64,000 bases of DNA from Phlebiopsis flavidoalba (taxonomy: Eukaryota; Basidiomycota; Agaricomycetes; Polyporales; Phanerochaetaceae). The position numbers and the translations under genes were made by a program. The stretch is from assembly GCA_035772785.1 (NCBI GenBank), contig JAOCPU010000033.1, forward strand, positions 62,001-126,000, read 5' to 3'. Of this stretch, positions 40,222 through 52,783 are shown piece by piece; position 1 is the first letter of the stretch; every line of letters begins with the position of its first letter. The notes under the pieces are model-generated. The model saw nothing but the letters and a program-made list of their open reading frames with translations. It was not told where the DNA came from and did no database searches.

Positions 40222-41115
40222 ATGTCCCCGCCAACCTTCTCACGAGCGACAACCGGCACCGCGCCGTATTTCCAGATACAACATCTACCAAACCACTCCA
40301 GACAACCGTCGGTACAGCCCGCTAAGCGGACCAAGGTCGAAACGCGGACCATGGATCCATCGGTCGCACTGGGAGCCACTGACCAGCAAAGGACCTCCCA
40401 CCCGCCCCCTCCCCACGACCGAACGCCCGCATTATGTGAATTCGCGTTTCTTCAGTTGTGTTTTAGGCAAGTTGCCTATACGCTCTGACAAGGACTTTCC
40501 GCCAGTCGCGCAAGCAAGATTGGGCCGGTCAGCGTGTGCGCGTGGAACGTGCGCTAGGAGCGCAAGCGTTAGAGCTGTCTGGTGACGCGCACACGTCGCG
40601 CCGCGCGTTCGGGGAGTCCGCGGCGTCGCCCCCCCCCCCCTCGGTGCCGTTCTGCGTTGTTTAGAGGTAGTGCCGCTGAGGACTCCGCGTCGCAGCTTAC
40701 GCCCATGGTCCAGACAGAGCTCCCGCTAGGCCCACGCGGCGCGCGGTCTTGGGCATGCTGCCGCCTGCAGGAGGGTTGCCGTCCTCTGCACAAGAGGCGT
40801 TGAAGGAGGAGGAGTGGCTGGGCCGCAGCGGCCCTCACGATGCCCCATCCAGAGCGTTTGCCGTACCATGAAAGACCCCGCGATTTGGTTACGACTTGGC
40901 GTACGACATCGTCCGGCGTCGGGACTGCCCAGAGAGAGTGGATCGTCGCCAGTGAGACGTACCGCCTCTGCACCCCCAATTCACTGCGACGGGAGCCGGA
41001 AAGGTCTCTGGATAGCGCGGACGGGCGCCATGTGCTAACCATCAGCAGCCCGGCGCAGATTGACACAGACGTCTTCGTTAGACTCTCCCACAGACATCCA
41101 CCCAGCCAGCTGTAA
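40222..41115 (+). CDS. Hypothetical Pro-rich protein, broken frame
   Basis: The plus strand has high GC content and protein-like stretches in changing frames: QPAKRTKVETRTMDPSVALG with a Pro-rich follow-on, AASPPPP, MLPPAGGLPSSAQEALKEEE with WLGRSGPHDAPSRAF (about 40755-40860), and RREPERSLDSADGRHVLTIS near the 3' end. The composition is that of a disordered fungal nuclear or regulatory protein. No domain or family recognised, and the antisense strand also has a long open frame, so strand and limits are uncertain. Confidence 0.3.
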
Positions 41116-43286
41116 TGTGTTTTAGCACGGCTTTGGGATTTGCTGTGGATAGAAGTAGAAAGGACGGAAGGAGAGGGGTACAGCAATCGGCTTGCTGTGC
41201 TGTGTGTCAGCGCTATCTCTGCCTGTTTGTATAACTCCTTTCGAGTTCAGTCCACTGGATTCATAAAATATGACGGTCCGTATGAGAAGATGGGCAGATG
41301 GGAACTTACAAGCTTACATCGCTCCAGGTAAACCGGACAGTTGACAGTCTGTAGTTCTTACTTTTATAGGTGGATGATCTCAGCGTGATTCGTATTTTGC
41401 TGAAGAGGTCCACACCCCCCAGCCACATATGCGCTGGGCCTTTCCCGCACGCGCTCTGAGTGGCAAGTCCGATGGTCGACCTGCGAGGGTCCCGTTTAAG
41501 GCCGCCTGCACCTGTAGTGAAATTCTGTATGCTCCACCTAAGAAAATGGCATCACAGTGGCTACCCAGAGCGATCACCGCTCACCCTCAGTAGCTCATGA
41601 TACACTGACCCAGTGTGTGCCTTCATCCATCTTACACCCCCTAGCTCCCGATTTCGGTTGACGGTGTACGATTGAGACACCACCAACCGACCTATTACTT
41701 TGACTGCCTCTGAGCAGAGATTTTGACTACTGATTTTGCTTTTTGCGAAGTCGAGGAGGACAGGGTGGAGAAGAAGGTGATGGGAGGCTCGTCAAATGCG
41801 GGAATGATAGGTCTTGTGCTTCATCAAAACACCTGTACGCTTGCCACCTGACTATAGTACGCCACGGCTGGCCTCACACAGGGCGAGCAGCCGGGTAGAT
41901 GGAGAAATTCGTCTCTCAAAGGCTGGTGCTTAGAATGTGCTTTGGCCCTAATCGCCCGCTCCCAAAGATGATGTCTCCGAGGAGCGTGCGGAGGAGGGTG
42001 AGGGAGCATGTAGGGTACCGGATTAGTTTTGATCCTCGTCTACTGGTCGCGTTTACGTGATAGCACGTTCTGATCCATGGAGGTCCGGTGTCCACAGCTC
42101 AAAGGCCGAGGCGCTATTTAGGCGAATATCAACGTCGTAACCAGAGAATCTCCGCATCCGCAGCCCCTCCAGTCGCCCGCACCACCGAGGTCCGCTACCG
42201 CTGTACCTTGTCGCTCCTCGAAGAATGTCCGGCTCAGGATCCCAAGTCACTTCTCCATGGTCTTCTACAATCGTCCCCGATTCCCAGGAGCATATCACCT
42301 GTGTAACTGGTCGTCAAGTCGTTTGTTATAGTGGTGTTTTTAGTACCTGCTTTTCAGCTCGGGGGACGTGGCGCCACATGGTCGTTGATATACGAGTGCC
42401 TCTTCGCCAATATGTAATGATGCTAGCGATGAAAGTCCGTGAAGCCTTCTGTTCCTGGCATGTTCTGTCGTTGGGTCTTCTGTGTCGAAATACTATAACA
42501 TACTCCTTGGTGCGAGTTTTTTTCGTAAAATAAGCTTCATTGTTACCACTGACCGGTGAATACAAAGGGTGTAAGAATGAGTGCGGCGTAATGAATAACG
42601 TCAACTCACACACCATCATATTCAACGAGGTGTTAGTCCACTACGGGCAGACAGCTTAAACTCCACATGACGATCAACAATCGAAATCTGCCACCATGAC
42701 TGTCGCAGATGGGGGAGGTAACCTTGGCGGATGACTTTCGCTCGTCTCCAAGCTAACCTTCACTCGCTTTTCCAGTGACCAGTCGAGGACAGTTGCCTTG
42801 CGTTGGATGAAATGAAGCCTGGAAGATTGCAACTATGATGAACAAAGTGTGTTTAGCGTCAAGTTAGCTCTGTCAAGTCCAATGGGGTACTGGAAATGTC
42901 AAAAATATCATGCAGCCGCATAGCGGTACTTATAACACGACTCAGAACCTACCTAGGTCCTGTGGGAGGCTTCTGCCGTCGCCTCAGAGGAGCTCATGAA
43001 AGTTGCCGTGGAGTTGACGTGAAGGGGGAACGAAGGGAAATAGCGAAAGAAACCAAAGAAATTTGGTACAAGACTGTGTCCAGGTCAGAAGCGAAGTGGG
43101 AAGCGTAGCTGCTCCGAGGCCCAGCGTGGGGTAGCCGAAGCGTTGATGGCTGTTGATGGCATGTAATACCCCGGACGATGACGTCCACTTACCAGGGGCC
43201 TTACTGGGGACTTACTTACCATATAAGTTATTGGGGACTGACCCCTGGCTGTCCCCCGATCATAGTGCCGTTGAGAGGCCTAGTCA
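41116..43286. other. 2.2 kb with no confident gene
   Basis: Some protein-like minus-strand text between 41.8 and 42.3 kb (for example GYDVDIRLNSASAFELWTPD) is too short and too broken to define a gene. Confidence 0.35.
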
Positions 43287-44064
43287 TTGAGCGTCCCCTA
43301 TGAAAGACCCCTTACTCATCTCCTCGAGGCACAAAACCGAGGACAACACGTGAACGTAATAGCCATTCAATGGCATCCCCAAGCTTCAGGCATTCAAGCA
43401 CAGGGTCAAACATTACGCAGATCCTCGGAAGGCTCACCGCATCTTGCTGAGGTTAAGAAGCAACTCGCATGGAGTAACTCAGCCTATTCACTGTTGTCCT
43501 GTTACACTAGTGAAGGCTAATGATTGCATTGGGGAAGGAACTGAGCCACCACTCACCAACTCCTTCACAAATTGAAACAAGCTCAGGCGAAATTCAACTC
43601 GTGTATAGAAAATGGTGAAAGAAGTCAAAGCATGAGAAACAAGAGTGAGCCACCCAGCCAGCCCTTTTAAACATACTAACCGTACTAAGGGTCGATTGAT
43701 TGGCTTTACTTTTAGACAAGACGATTCTCGTTTTCCCTTCCATTGACGCACTCTGCTATATGGTGCCTGAAAGCTGGCGGATCTGGAGAATGTTATCGTA
43801 GATGTCGGCACAGGATACTACGTCAAAAAGGTGTGACTTCCATCTCGTTCACATCTCACGTTTATCTTACGCGTACCTATCCGCGTCCGATTTCAGACCC
43901 CGTGCCCAAGCGACACAGCATTATTGCCTCGAAAGTAGAATACATTCGCTCCAATCTTGACACGCATTCCAGGACACGATACAGAAAAAGCAGGAGACCC
44001 TGAAACATACATCGTTCAGGTAATGCAGATGAAGCTGCAGTCACAAGCGAAAGAATCCAAATGA
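43287..44064 (+). CDS. PFD5: Prefoldin subunit 5 (GIM5)
   Basis: An alpha-type subunit of the six-part prefoldin chaperone that passes unfolded actin and tubulin to the CCT chaperonin. The exons read QHVNV near the start, SPHLAEVKKQLA (43434-43469), then ELSHHSPT/LTNSF with LKQAQAKFNSCIENG across a frame break (43530-43614). After a ~120 nt intron come a TILV-like segment, VIVDVGTGYYVKK (43793-43831), ASKVEYIRSNLDT (43931-43969), QDTIQKKQET and VMQMKLQSQAKESK with TGA at 44062-44064. These are the two coiled-coil helices and the beta hairpin of the family. Length (~150 residues) fits. The first exon and start codon are uncertain. Confidence 0.87.
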
Positions 44065-45208
44065 TTGTTCGTCGTGACTCCAAGTGAGATAATTCGTGTC
44101 TAGTCCTCATCCTAAGATACCCACAGGTATTGTATGATTCCAATGTTGGCGATGAGTACCGGAACCTCTTTTTCATGTCTCGGCCACACTTTCGTTGAAG
44201 GACCATCCCATCTACCGACCCGGGATCCGAAACAGAAATTGCTTCGGATAGCACATCCCCTCGAGCATATCCCAAGAGATGAGTTGACTGGCCACAAGGC
44301 AGTACATCCCTGCAATCATAAACCTAGTCGCGACCCTTCTTGACGGCGAGGACTACAACAGTAGACATAAGCAGTGTTCAGTCCATTTGAGCCAGCTCTT
44401 TTGTACGGGATGATAATCCCATACAGATTTTGTTGACTGATGCTTACAACATCTTAAAGCTAGTCTACAACTACCGCTTTTATTCTGATTGCTTACCAGT
44501 CACTGATGCGGTTATTCATGTCCCTCGCGCCCAACTCGCACCATTCCCACTTCCCTCTGTCAGCCTAAACCAAATAAGCTATAGCTACCGTATGCTCCCA
44601 GTTCGTTTCTCTTACATTCTTCACAAGCCTAGCCGGCACAGACGTGCTAGAAATTTCGCTGGCGGTACTAAGACCTTGGAGTGAGTTACCGCTCGTGCAC
44701 AGGTCTGACGCTAGGTAAGAGGAGGGCGCAGCAGAGTCCACCCCGGGCTATCCAAAACACATCTTTCCACCAAACCACCACCTACAAAGCATGACGATAA
44801 GAAGGTGTGGCCGTCTCCAGTATGCCTTCCAATTATCTTCACAAACAGAATACCCCCAGGGCCCAATGATTGCCACAAACAAGATTGCGATGTCCAAGGC
44901 TCTTGGGAGCGGCCTTTCTCAATCACCAGGTCGAACAACTCGAGAAACTGTCTCCGCAAAGGACCCATGGCGGCATGGCGAGGACCGCCGTACTCAGGCG
45001 AATGGAGACTATGGCCGAGGACCGAACAATAGGAGAGTCCCACAAGCTGTCGGGGCTGGGCCGAAGATTGTCAAGAGGGGTGGGGATCGGGCAGAGGTAA
45101 ATGGCATGGAGGAGCGAAGGCGGCGGGAGGGGACGGGTGAGGAGAAGGATGCGGACATCGTCTCGTCGACGCAAGCGTGCTAGTCCATGCTATCTCGCAG
45201 GTAAAGAA
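44065..45208. other. 1.1 kb without a defined gene
   Basis: GC-rich 44.7-45.2 kb has open frames on both strands (minus: MSASFSSPVPSRRLRSSMPF and a hydrophobic LDIAILFVAIIGPWGYSV), but no consistent model could be built. Confidence 0.3.
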
Positions 45209-46190
45209 ATGGTGCAGGAGACGGACGCCAGGAAGTCGTCATCATGCCCCCTCGAAGGTGCGTCTGAACATGCGCCCTGCCGAGTAGTTTATACAAACTC
45301 TCAGCAGCTCTCAACACTCTGGATCTGTTGAAGAAAGGAACAAGTGTTCTCGCTCAACGCGAGGCCAGGGGCCCCGCCCTCCCGCATTCTTTTGGTCGGC
45401 CCATTCGAGCCCAACTCGCGCACACAAACACCCCCGCATCCGCACAACCAGTACAGAGGGCAAACAGCTCGCTACGCTAATGCTTCGTCGTAGCCCATGG
45501 GATGCCCATCTCCTTTCCAGGTCCAATAACACTACCCATGACTGGTTCGCCCCGAATGGGTTCGACAATCCGAACAATCTGCAATGCGCTCGCTGGGAAG
45601 TCGATCACGCCGCCTCTGGAACTTGGCGAGCCCGAATTTCCGCACCCCAAAGTGGTCTTTGCTGTGCTTTCCGCCGCACCCGAGCCTCTATCAGACGGAC
45701 CCTCCAACAATGGTGCTATTTCTGCCTCCCCGGTTCCTCTTCCTGCTCCCCAGCCGAAACAAACATGAACCCCGCGCTATCGGTACTATGGCCCACCAGT
45801 GGGCCGTCAAGGCCGGCCTCACCACTATTCGAAGTGGTCCCACATCCCCGATGCCCGTGCAGCCCCAAGGGAGGCAAAGAACGGACGGGCACGCTAATGG
45901 TGCCCAACCCCGCGCCGCTCCGCGCGAAACAAGGCCGGCGCTCCCCCAGACGTAGACGACCGCAGCGCGCGGGGCGGGCGTGGCCGGCCAGTCCAACTCT
46001 CAACATTCACGGGCCTCCGAATGGCGTGCGGGCTGTCGAACGGCGTCGAACAACGGCCGCCCGCAGTTATGGCAATGAGGGAGGCCGTGTCGCAGCCGAG
46101 CCGCGTCGTGCGTGTGTGCTCGCCCGCGGCGAGAAGTTGGACCCGAATTAGCCGTTGTCGCTGAAGCGCAAGGACGACTATGAGATTGTT
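45209..46190 (+). CDS. Hypothetical Pro/Ser-rich disordered protein, broken frame
   Basis: Protein-like plus-strand text in changing frames: QQLSTLDLLKKGTSVLAQRE (about 45302-45362), ISFPGPITLPMTGS, PLELGEPEFPHPKVVFAVLS (45617-45676), APEPLSDGPSNNGAISASPV, and near the end LSLKRKDDYEIV followed by GTGAGT, a good 5' splice site. GC-rich and Pro/Ser/Ala-rich, so probably disordered and possibly nuclear. No family recognised; both ends unknown, and an exon after 46190 is expected. Confidence 0.35.
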
Positions 46191-48231
46191 GTGAGTGTTC
46201 GGTGCTCTCCGTGTGTTACCGTGCATCTAACCGACGCCACCATAGCTGTCTAATGGGTGTCTCTCCCTCCCTAGTGTCCAACTGCGCGACGCCCGCCCAC
46301 GACTCGTGGATCGCCCTCCCTGCCTCCCTTGTAGGAGCGGGGCTGTTCCGGAGGTCGCACGCTGTCGCTGCGCAAAACCCTAGATTTCTTCGACTTCCGT
46401 TCCATGGCAGGGACTGGCGTCCGAGCGACCAGTTTCCGGCATAAAGCTGCGTGAAGGATTACAAGATTCTTCTCTCTCCGGTGAAAGTGCTGCCGACCGC
46501 CAAGGAAAAACAATACAACACGCGTAAGCACAAAAACACAGCTACTGTATGGGCGAGAAACGGGTTGTCACGGCCCAGATTCCACGAGTACGCACTGCTG
46601 CTGTGACCTCCTGATCGAAATGCGGTCGCCATCCTGTTTTATCGTCTTCTCGCCCAGCTTCGGATGTTCGCGTGTCTCGTGCTCGGTGAAGCACTTGTAT
46701 GATCGATTATCGGACATCATGCGTTGCTTTGTCTTCATGTGTCCAATGTCTAGCTCCCTTATGGTTCTTGTATCTTCCCCCCGGTATGCGCTAACCCTAC
46801 ACCTCTTGTTGTAGGCATAATTTCATTGGACATTAATCTCCCGCGATTGCTGATCGTTGAATCACACATAAAACATTCAGCTGATCCACTCCGACGAGAC
46901 TCAAAACGATTTCATGCAACAGTGCAACCGAGCGTTCAGTTGTTGTACAAGTAATGAGGTTTACCATGCAGTTCATAACTAAAACGTATTTATCAGGAAA
47001 GAGATAACGCTGGTCGATACTCACATGGATAGTACGCACCCTAAACTTTTATTGGTAGCCTCGCCTGGATTTCAAACGTGCGATACAGTTGAGTCAACCG
47101 CTCTGGGGAGATGCATGACAGGAAAAACTTTTGGGATACCTCTAGAGACCTTTTGCACATTATGCTTCGCCTCATTCCAACGGGCTCGCGCCTACACCAA
47201 CCCGCAGTCATTCAGTTCAACAAAGTCTGCATGATGGGACGGTATTCAACGTTCTCTTCTCAGAATTGGACTGCGACCCCACTCCGAAACAACGGATTCT
47301 TAGCTGCCGCGCCTTCCTGCCTCCATAGAAGGTGGCCGGGCACGTTCGACATACACCAGTCCTTCTTCGTGCTATTTTCGTCGCGACATTCGGCGGTCAC
47401 TAAGCGAATGCCGACATCCGTAGACGATCACAACGGATCGCAGATCAGTAGTAGACGCATCACTTCCTGCCTACCACCGTAGTCCAAGGTATGGGGAGGA
47501 GTACCGTATGTAAGGACACCTTAGATAAAGAAGCTCCCCCCCCCCCCTGTGTCAGTCCTCGGTTCAGAGCGGCGCCGCTGAAGAGGTGAGGGTCTTTTGA
47601 AGTTATGAGCAGACGTAAGATAACCTGATCCACCAAGCGGGGACATCCAAGACCTCGGACCGGACGCAACGGTGATTCCCACAATCAGAAAAGAGCTATG
47701 TAGTCTCTAGTGCTCCAGGATGCTGCGCCCATGTTTTCCTACGAAGCAAGACAGGCCAAGGCGATTTCGGCTCTCGTCAGTGGTTAGCCACACACATAGA
47801 CGGGATCGGGAAGCGTGTCCGACCCGAAGGATAATAAGCGATGAAAGAGCACTCGTGCATACGTAACTGCGTTGGAATTACGAGCGATTGCGCATCATTT
47901 CGTAGGAGCCTTGCAATCCCTTGACTCGCTGACGACGTTAGTCCGGACAGTCTCCAACGGACCTTGAGAAAGGCAGGGCTGATGCCGAGGGCGGCCAGGT
48001 CGCTTTGGTTTGTAAGTGGTCAAATATATCTTCCTTTCGCTCCAATCCTACCAATGTCGTTTACTGTGATACTCCTTCCGGGTGCTGCTTTGCAAATGTC
48101 CATACACACGATTGAGCCAATAGGACACACGGTCTTGGGGTCCGGAAGACTATCGCGGAAGGGCAAGCCCAGACCGTTGAAGTAGCATGATGACAGGGGT
48201 TCATAGTGTCAGCGCTTTGCTCTGTAGAGCA
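46191..48231. other. 2 kb without a confident gene
   Basis: May include the last exon of the preceding gene near 46.25-46.45 kb. A C run of 10 occurs near 47538. Nothing else recognised. Confidence 0.35.
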
Positions 48232-49586
48232 CTATCCTCCTATACGTAGGTATATCAAGCTTCCACTCACCGTCATTCCGGATGACTCTCGGCATCTGAA
48301 GAAGCTTAAATCCTCCTGCCCACGCAGCGGCATAGAACGTCCAGTCCACGCACACTCACGATACTCAGCCCCTAAGATAAGTAGTTCGTCGGCGGAGCGT
48401 GTTGAGGGTGGTTTTCGCGAGGGATCGGTACACGCCACGCCTTGCCGTGAGTCGGTAGTGAGTACCGAGTGGCGCTCTTTTAATTGGTTCAGTCAGGACG
48501 CCAGCTGTGCTGCGATACGGGCCACACTCACTTCGTCAGGAATGAGCTCGTCGTTGGAGCAAGGATCAGACTCTCGTCCGCGCTCTTTAGAGCGTAGAAC
48601 GGGAGGAACCCTCTGTTTGGCGTAGAGATCCCATACTCGACACGAGGTGGTGAATCATGGAGTTCGTCTGACACGCGTTCCCGGATATCGCGGAGCTGCG
48701 CATGCTGTAGTCCTTCTGCTTTTGAGAGAGTAGTAGATTCTGGAGGTTGAAGAAGTCCTTGGTCATGATGAACAATCACATCCAATAGGGCGTAGGTGGC
48801 ACGTAAGTTTGTCCGATGTCACCAGCCGTCTTCGCCATGAACTCACGGTGAAGGAGCGAATCAATCCAGGACCGCGCAGGACAACCGTTTCGAAGATGCT
48901 ATTGAGCGCTGCGAGGGACGTATGCGATTGTCGTTGTTTATCCGCATGGCCAATTGGCCACATCGCTGGGCAGACAGTACACCTGCGTTTATAGGTACGG
49001 ATCTGGCGGGCTAAGGGTTCGGAGAACGGAAGAGTATAACCATCGCCCTTCTTCTTCGGGACGAGTGAAAGTCTTGTAATTCAGCTGCAGGTGCGTGTGT
49101 CTGGATCGTCGTAAGAATTCCTAGATTTGCGCGTGGTGCAGGATCTGTCAACGAGTACACGAATGGCAAAAACGCACTGTGTTTTTAGGCTGGGCAGGAT
49201 AGACTTTGAGATTCGCTCTTCAGTTTCGTTATCCGCAGCCTCTACTAAGCCCTCCGATATCGTTCTCCGTCGTCTAGGCCATCGAAAAGCGCTTTGCCAA
49301 TCCTCTTTCAAGATGCTTCACTTTCGGAGGTGGGGGAAAAAGTCAGGAGTGTAAGTCACGGCGGTGGGGCCCAACCGCTGGACTTCAACACAGGAGTATA
49401 AGTGTCATGAGCTGGGTGAGGGAACATTGAACTCACAGTCGATTTCCTCTGTTTCGAAAGGGAGTCTGTCAGATCGATTTTTTTTTTTCTCGTCCTCTCG
49501 TCCGAGTTGGTTCTTATCTTTGGTTCAACTTCGCAACGGTTGAGCTCTTCATGACTCAGGGCTGTCGGTAGAGCTATGTTCATCAT
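48232..49586 (-). CDS. Hypothetical gene, minus strand
   Basis: A possible gene begins at an ATG at 49586 (MMNIALPTALSHEELNRCEV), with a basic segment (DERTRKKKIDLTDSL) and a GTGAGT splice donor about 50 codons later. Downstream stretches read LAALNSIFETVVLRGPGLIR, DVIVHHDQGLLQPP and an acidic DPCSNDELIPDE. They are in different frames and may be exons of one protein. No family recognised; could also be two genes or chance frames. Confidence 0.2.
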
Positions 49587-51103
49587 CGCTGTCTTTTAGA
49601 ACTTCCTATACTCGTCTTTGATTTTTTCTTTGCTCTTCCGAGGGTCCTCGACGACGGGTGTCGGAAGACCACTTCTCGTTTGATCGTACTACCATAGCGC
49701 ATTACCTGCACGGATAATGCGTTTGCCTGTTTCGACGAATATCAGTCAAGGCATACTAGCACCTGTCAAGTTTTGCCATACGTACGGTGTACTGCTAGTT
49801 CATGCTCTTGCGGATAAGCTCCTGGTACCCCCAAATCTCATTTGCTGCATCTGTCCTTCGGAGCCTGTATCAGCGTATCCAGCTTGCGGCTGTGGCAGAC
49901 TTCCATAGGTCGTGGCGCTCCAGCCAGGAGACTGGCGGACTTCCGATATGCCCCATAGCCTTGGTTGTATCCCCTTGCCCCATACGGGCCCCTTAGGCCC
50001 GTAACCATTCCGACGAGTTGCTCATTTCTGACTCAAATTTAACCGTCAGCTGTTGGGACTGCATTTTGACAGAAGATAAGAAAGAGATTGAATACTAACA
50101 GCGCCCGGGTAGTAGATGATAGCCTAGTTTTGCTTGGTGCCATGAAACGGACGAGTGTTCCAGAGCAGTAGGCAGATTAGAAAGAGATTCGAGAATACGC
50201 TTGTCGCCAGGACGCAAAGCTTGGCCATGCGGTCGTATTGCTTATCTGCTATCCTGCTTAAGAAAACACTCACGTGAGTATGTCAGAGACATTAAAGCCA
50301 AGCGAAGAGAATAGACTACAGGGGACAAAAAGCGTTTCAGTAAGTGTCCCCCCGACCGTCCTCTGGTGCTAATACACTGACTGTCGTAACGGCATTACCG
50401 AGACATCCAGGCTTGAATGCGCGAAAGAGGTCCCTCTCGGGGATATTCATCGCGGCAAAATGGATACTAATTTAAACGACACGGATATCATGCCGCATAC
50501 CACGCGAAAGCCAGAAGAATAGTATTACACAATCGGTCATCCTTCCTTCTCGCTAGGTCGGCGGTCATCACCGTTGTGGACCGGGTAACTGATGTTAAAA
50601 CTCCAAGATCCTAGTTAGACGCCATGCGTCGGCTGCGCCGACCAGTCAAATATGCGCGCCGAGCTGATTCGTCACGGGGCATTTAATATGGGTGGCTTAC
50701 CACTTTGAAATGTGTGAGTCATTCACATTGCGGCGAGACGAGCTGCGACGCGCTTTATTTCACGTACCATCATCGCAAACAGGTTACTTGCTTGGTGGGA
50801 TCATTTTTTTTTCAGAGGTAACGAGAAAAATCGTCATGGGTGAATCATGTTTATGGGTAATCAAAGCCGACCATATACTATTGTACGCTTGTTAGCTGGG
50901 ATTGGTAACTTATTAAATATCATTCACTTTCAGAGTCGAAATAGTCTCACGCCACGTCACTAATATTGTCCACCAGCTGAATACAGTGTTCCATAGTCTT
51001 GATCGCATCGACTCTGAGTACAGAAAAACTACACTTCAATTTGATGTTCCTACAGGTTCACCCATGTACCCCCGGCTCAGGCGTAATCTTTGCCATAGAG
51101 AAC
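49587..51103. other. 1.5 kb spacer
   Basis: No coding signal recognised; AT-richer, with only short open frames. Confidence 0.4.
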
Positions 51104-52783
51104 CTAATCGCCTGCAACTTCCGCCTTCATACCACCCGCCTGGCCCTCCTCCGTCTTCAGCGCCGCATCGAGCTCGTCAAGCACAGCCTTCTGCAATTGC
51201 GCACGCGTCAGCGGCTGACCGCCCTGAGGGTAAAAGTTGAACGCGGGACCGGCGGTGCCCTCCTTCCAGGGTGTGCGACGATGATGCCGGCGAGCGGCGG
51301 GAAAAAACGTCCATCATGAGCGGGTGCATCGAGCGGATGATTCCCCAGTGCCGTGTGATGCGGTTCCCGCGACGGCGGGGTCGTACCAGATGTCGTCGAT
51401 GATGCGGAGAAGGTAGCAGTATGCTGCGTCCATCGCGAGGCAGAGCTGGGGTGGTCAAGGTCAGCCTCGCTGAGGTAAGGAAAGAAGGGCAAGGGCGTAC
51501 GCGGTCATCGATATTCGTTGCTTTTGTAGTCCGTTGGCTTGGGGTTCTTGGCGACGGGGAGGGAAGCAATTCTCCACGTATCGCGGCGATTCTCGGAGAG
51601 GTCAAGGAAGACTGTTGTTAGTGCGAGTCTTTCGAACACCTATCGCACCTTCGCCTTGAGTCGACGAGGGTGGTCATTGAGCCTCCTTGCTCGGTTCCTT
51701 GAGTTTCTTGACATCACGACAATCCGTCGGGAGCACAAAAAAGTCGTCCGGTGCCAAACTGCATGGTTGGTTTTTGCTGAGGGATTAGTCTTGTCTTGAT
51801 TCATCAGACAGTTTCCAGACCTTATGACGTGCGACTGTAGAAGCAGATTTGTTATGAGACTTGTGAAGATGATTCACCTTCTCCAATTGCTTTTAGGAAG
51901 TCACCGATGCTATGGTAGGTAGTTGCAATGTTGTCTTCTCGCAAGGTGGAGGGATACCCAATGCCTCGTGAATTTGATATCTGTATTTGAATGTTTTTGG
52001 CGCTGTGAGTCGCAAGGGCCCTCGACCTGGGGACAATCAGTTGTGAGTCCGAGAATGTCATAGGCTGCTGCCTAATTTCTGAGTACGATTACCTTTCACA
52101 AACTGTCCCCAGCCGATGCTTCTCAGCTTAGGCTCCAGTGAAAATCACACTCGTGCGTCGAAACAAGAGTATTTTATTTTGTCATCACGGGGGGGGGGGG
52201 GGGTAATCGGAATATGTTCCGGAACCGTAGAGCCTAAATTCTCCGCCGAGCGCACCGAGTGATGATTCCCTATCTAAGTGAGGAAGATGCAGTCAAGAAG
52301 TCTCCTGCTGGACAATGCCTACTAGGAAATTCATGAGATTAGCTGCATAGTTCTTGGCGGTAGACGAAGGGCATACCAGTATACAGTATCGCGCCTTGGA
52401 CACCATGGCCAACCGTTATCACCCTTGAATGCTCCATGTCCGCGTACAGGTACATGGGAATCACCTGGTAACATTCTATCGCAACAGCCGCGCGAGCATG
52501 TTCTTCTTAAGCTCCTCGACACCCGAGTCGACCAGAGGGGTCTGTGGCAGCACCAGTCAGCCGCCTCCAGTATCTTCATCATCTTCATCATCTCCTTCGT
52601 GTTCGTCGGGAAGGTCGGGCACGGCTGGAGAATGCGAGGGAGGAGGAAAAGGGCGCGGGCCAGGAATGGTTCGCGAGGGAGGGGACTGCGTCGCGGAGCG
52701 GGAAGCCAACTTGTTGGGGGCCCGGATGGAAAGAGGGGCTCAACGTCGAAAGCTGCGAAGTGAGTGGTAGCGGGAAAACTCAT
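51104..52783 (-). CDS. Ferritin-like protein of the VioB (iminophenyl-pyruvate dimer synthase) type
   Basis: The founding enzyme, VioB, couples two amino-acid-derived imines in violacein synthesis; fungal members are mostly uncharacterised. From the ATG at 52783: a Pro/Ser-rich, then acidic N-terminus (DEHEGDDEDDEDTGGG), PLVDSGVEELKK (52529-52505), ARAAVAIE and PMYLYA followed by WSIQG (helix with the first metal-ligand Glu), GIVQQE (second helix), then NIATTYHSIGDFLKAIGEGE (about 51940-51881), the short motif typical of this domain. The C-terminal part reads MDAAYCYLLRIIDDIW (51433-51386), HPLMMDVF, AGIIVAHP, FNFYPQGGQPLTRAQLQKAV (51247-51188), LDELDAALKTE and GMKAEVAGD with TAG at 51104-51106. 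Frame breaks and introns interrupt it. It is divergent from the LodA-like gene, suggesting joint control. Family assignment rests on remembered motifs, without an alignment. Confidence 0.7.
52189..52203. repeat. Poly-G run of 15 bases
   Basis: A run of 15 G inside the ferritin-like gene, between the QQE helix and the YHSIGDF motif. It probably lies in an intron, or is a homopolymer error. Confidence 0.85.

Noticed and set aside
40569..41186. 205-codon minus-strand open frame
   Set aside because: Arg/Ser/Gly-rich antisense of a GC-rich plus-strand Pro-rich region; no family pattern.
44711..45043. Methyltransferase on the minus strand, from LFDLVIEKG and LGPGGILFV
   Set aside because: Only one weakly matching stretch; no SAM-binding glycine motif, and other frames of the same DNA read equally well.
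51104..52783. Plus-strand Arg/Ser-rich proteins in the ferritin-like gene region
   Set aside because: They are antisense frames; the minus strand gives ordered family motifs.
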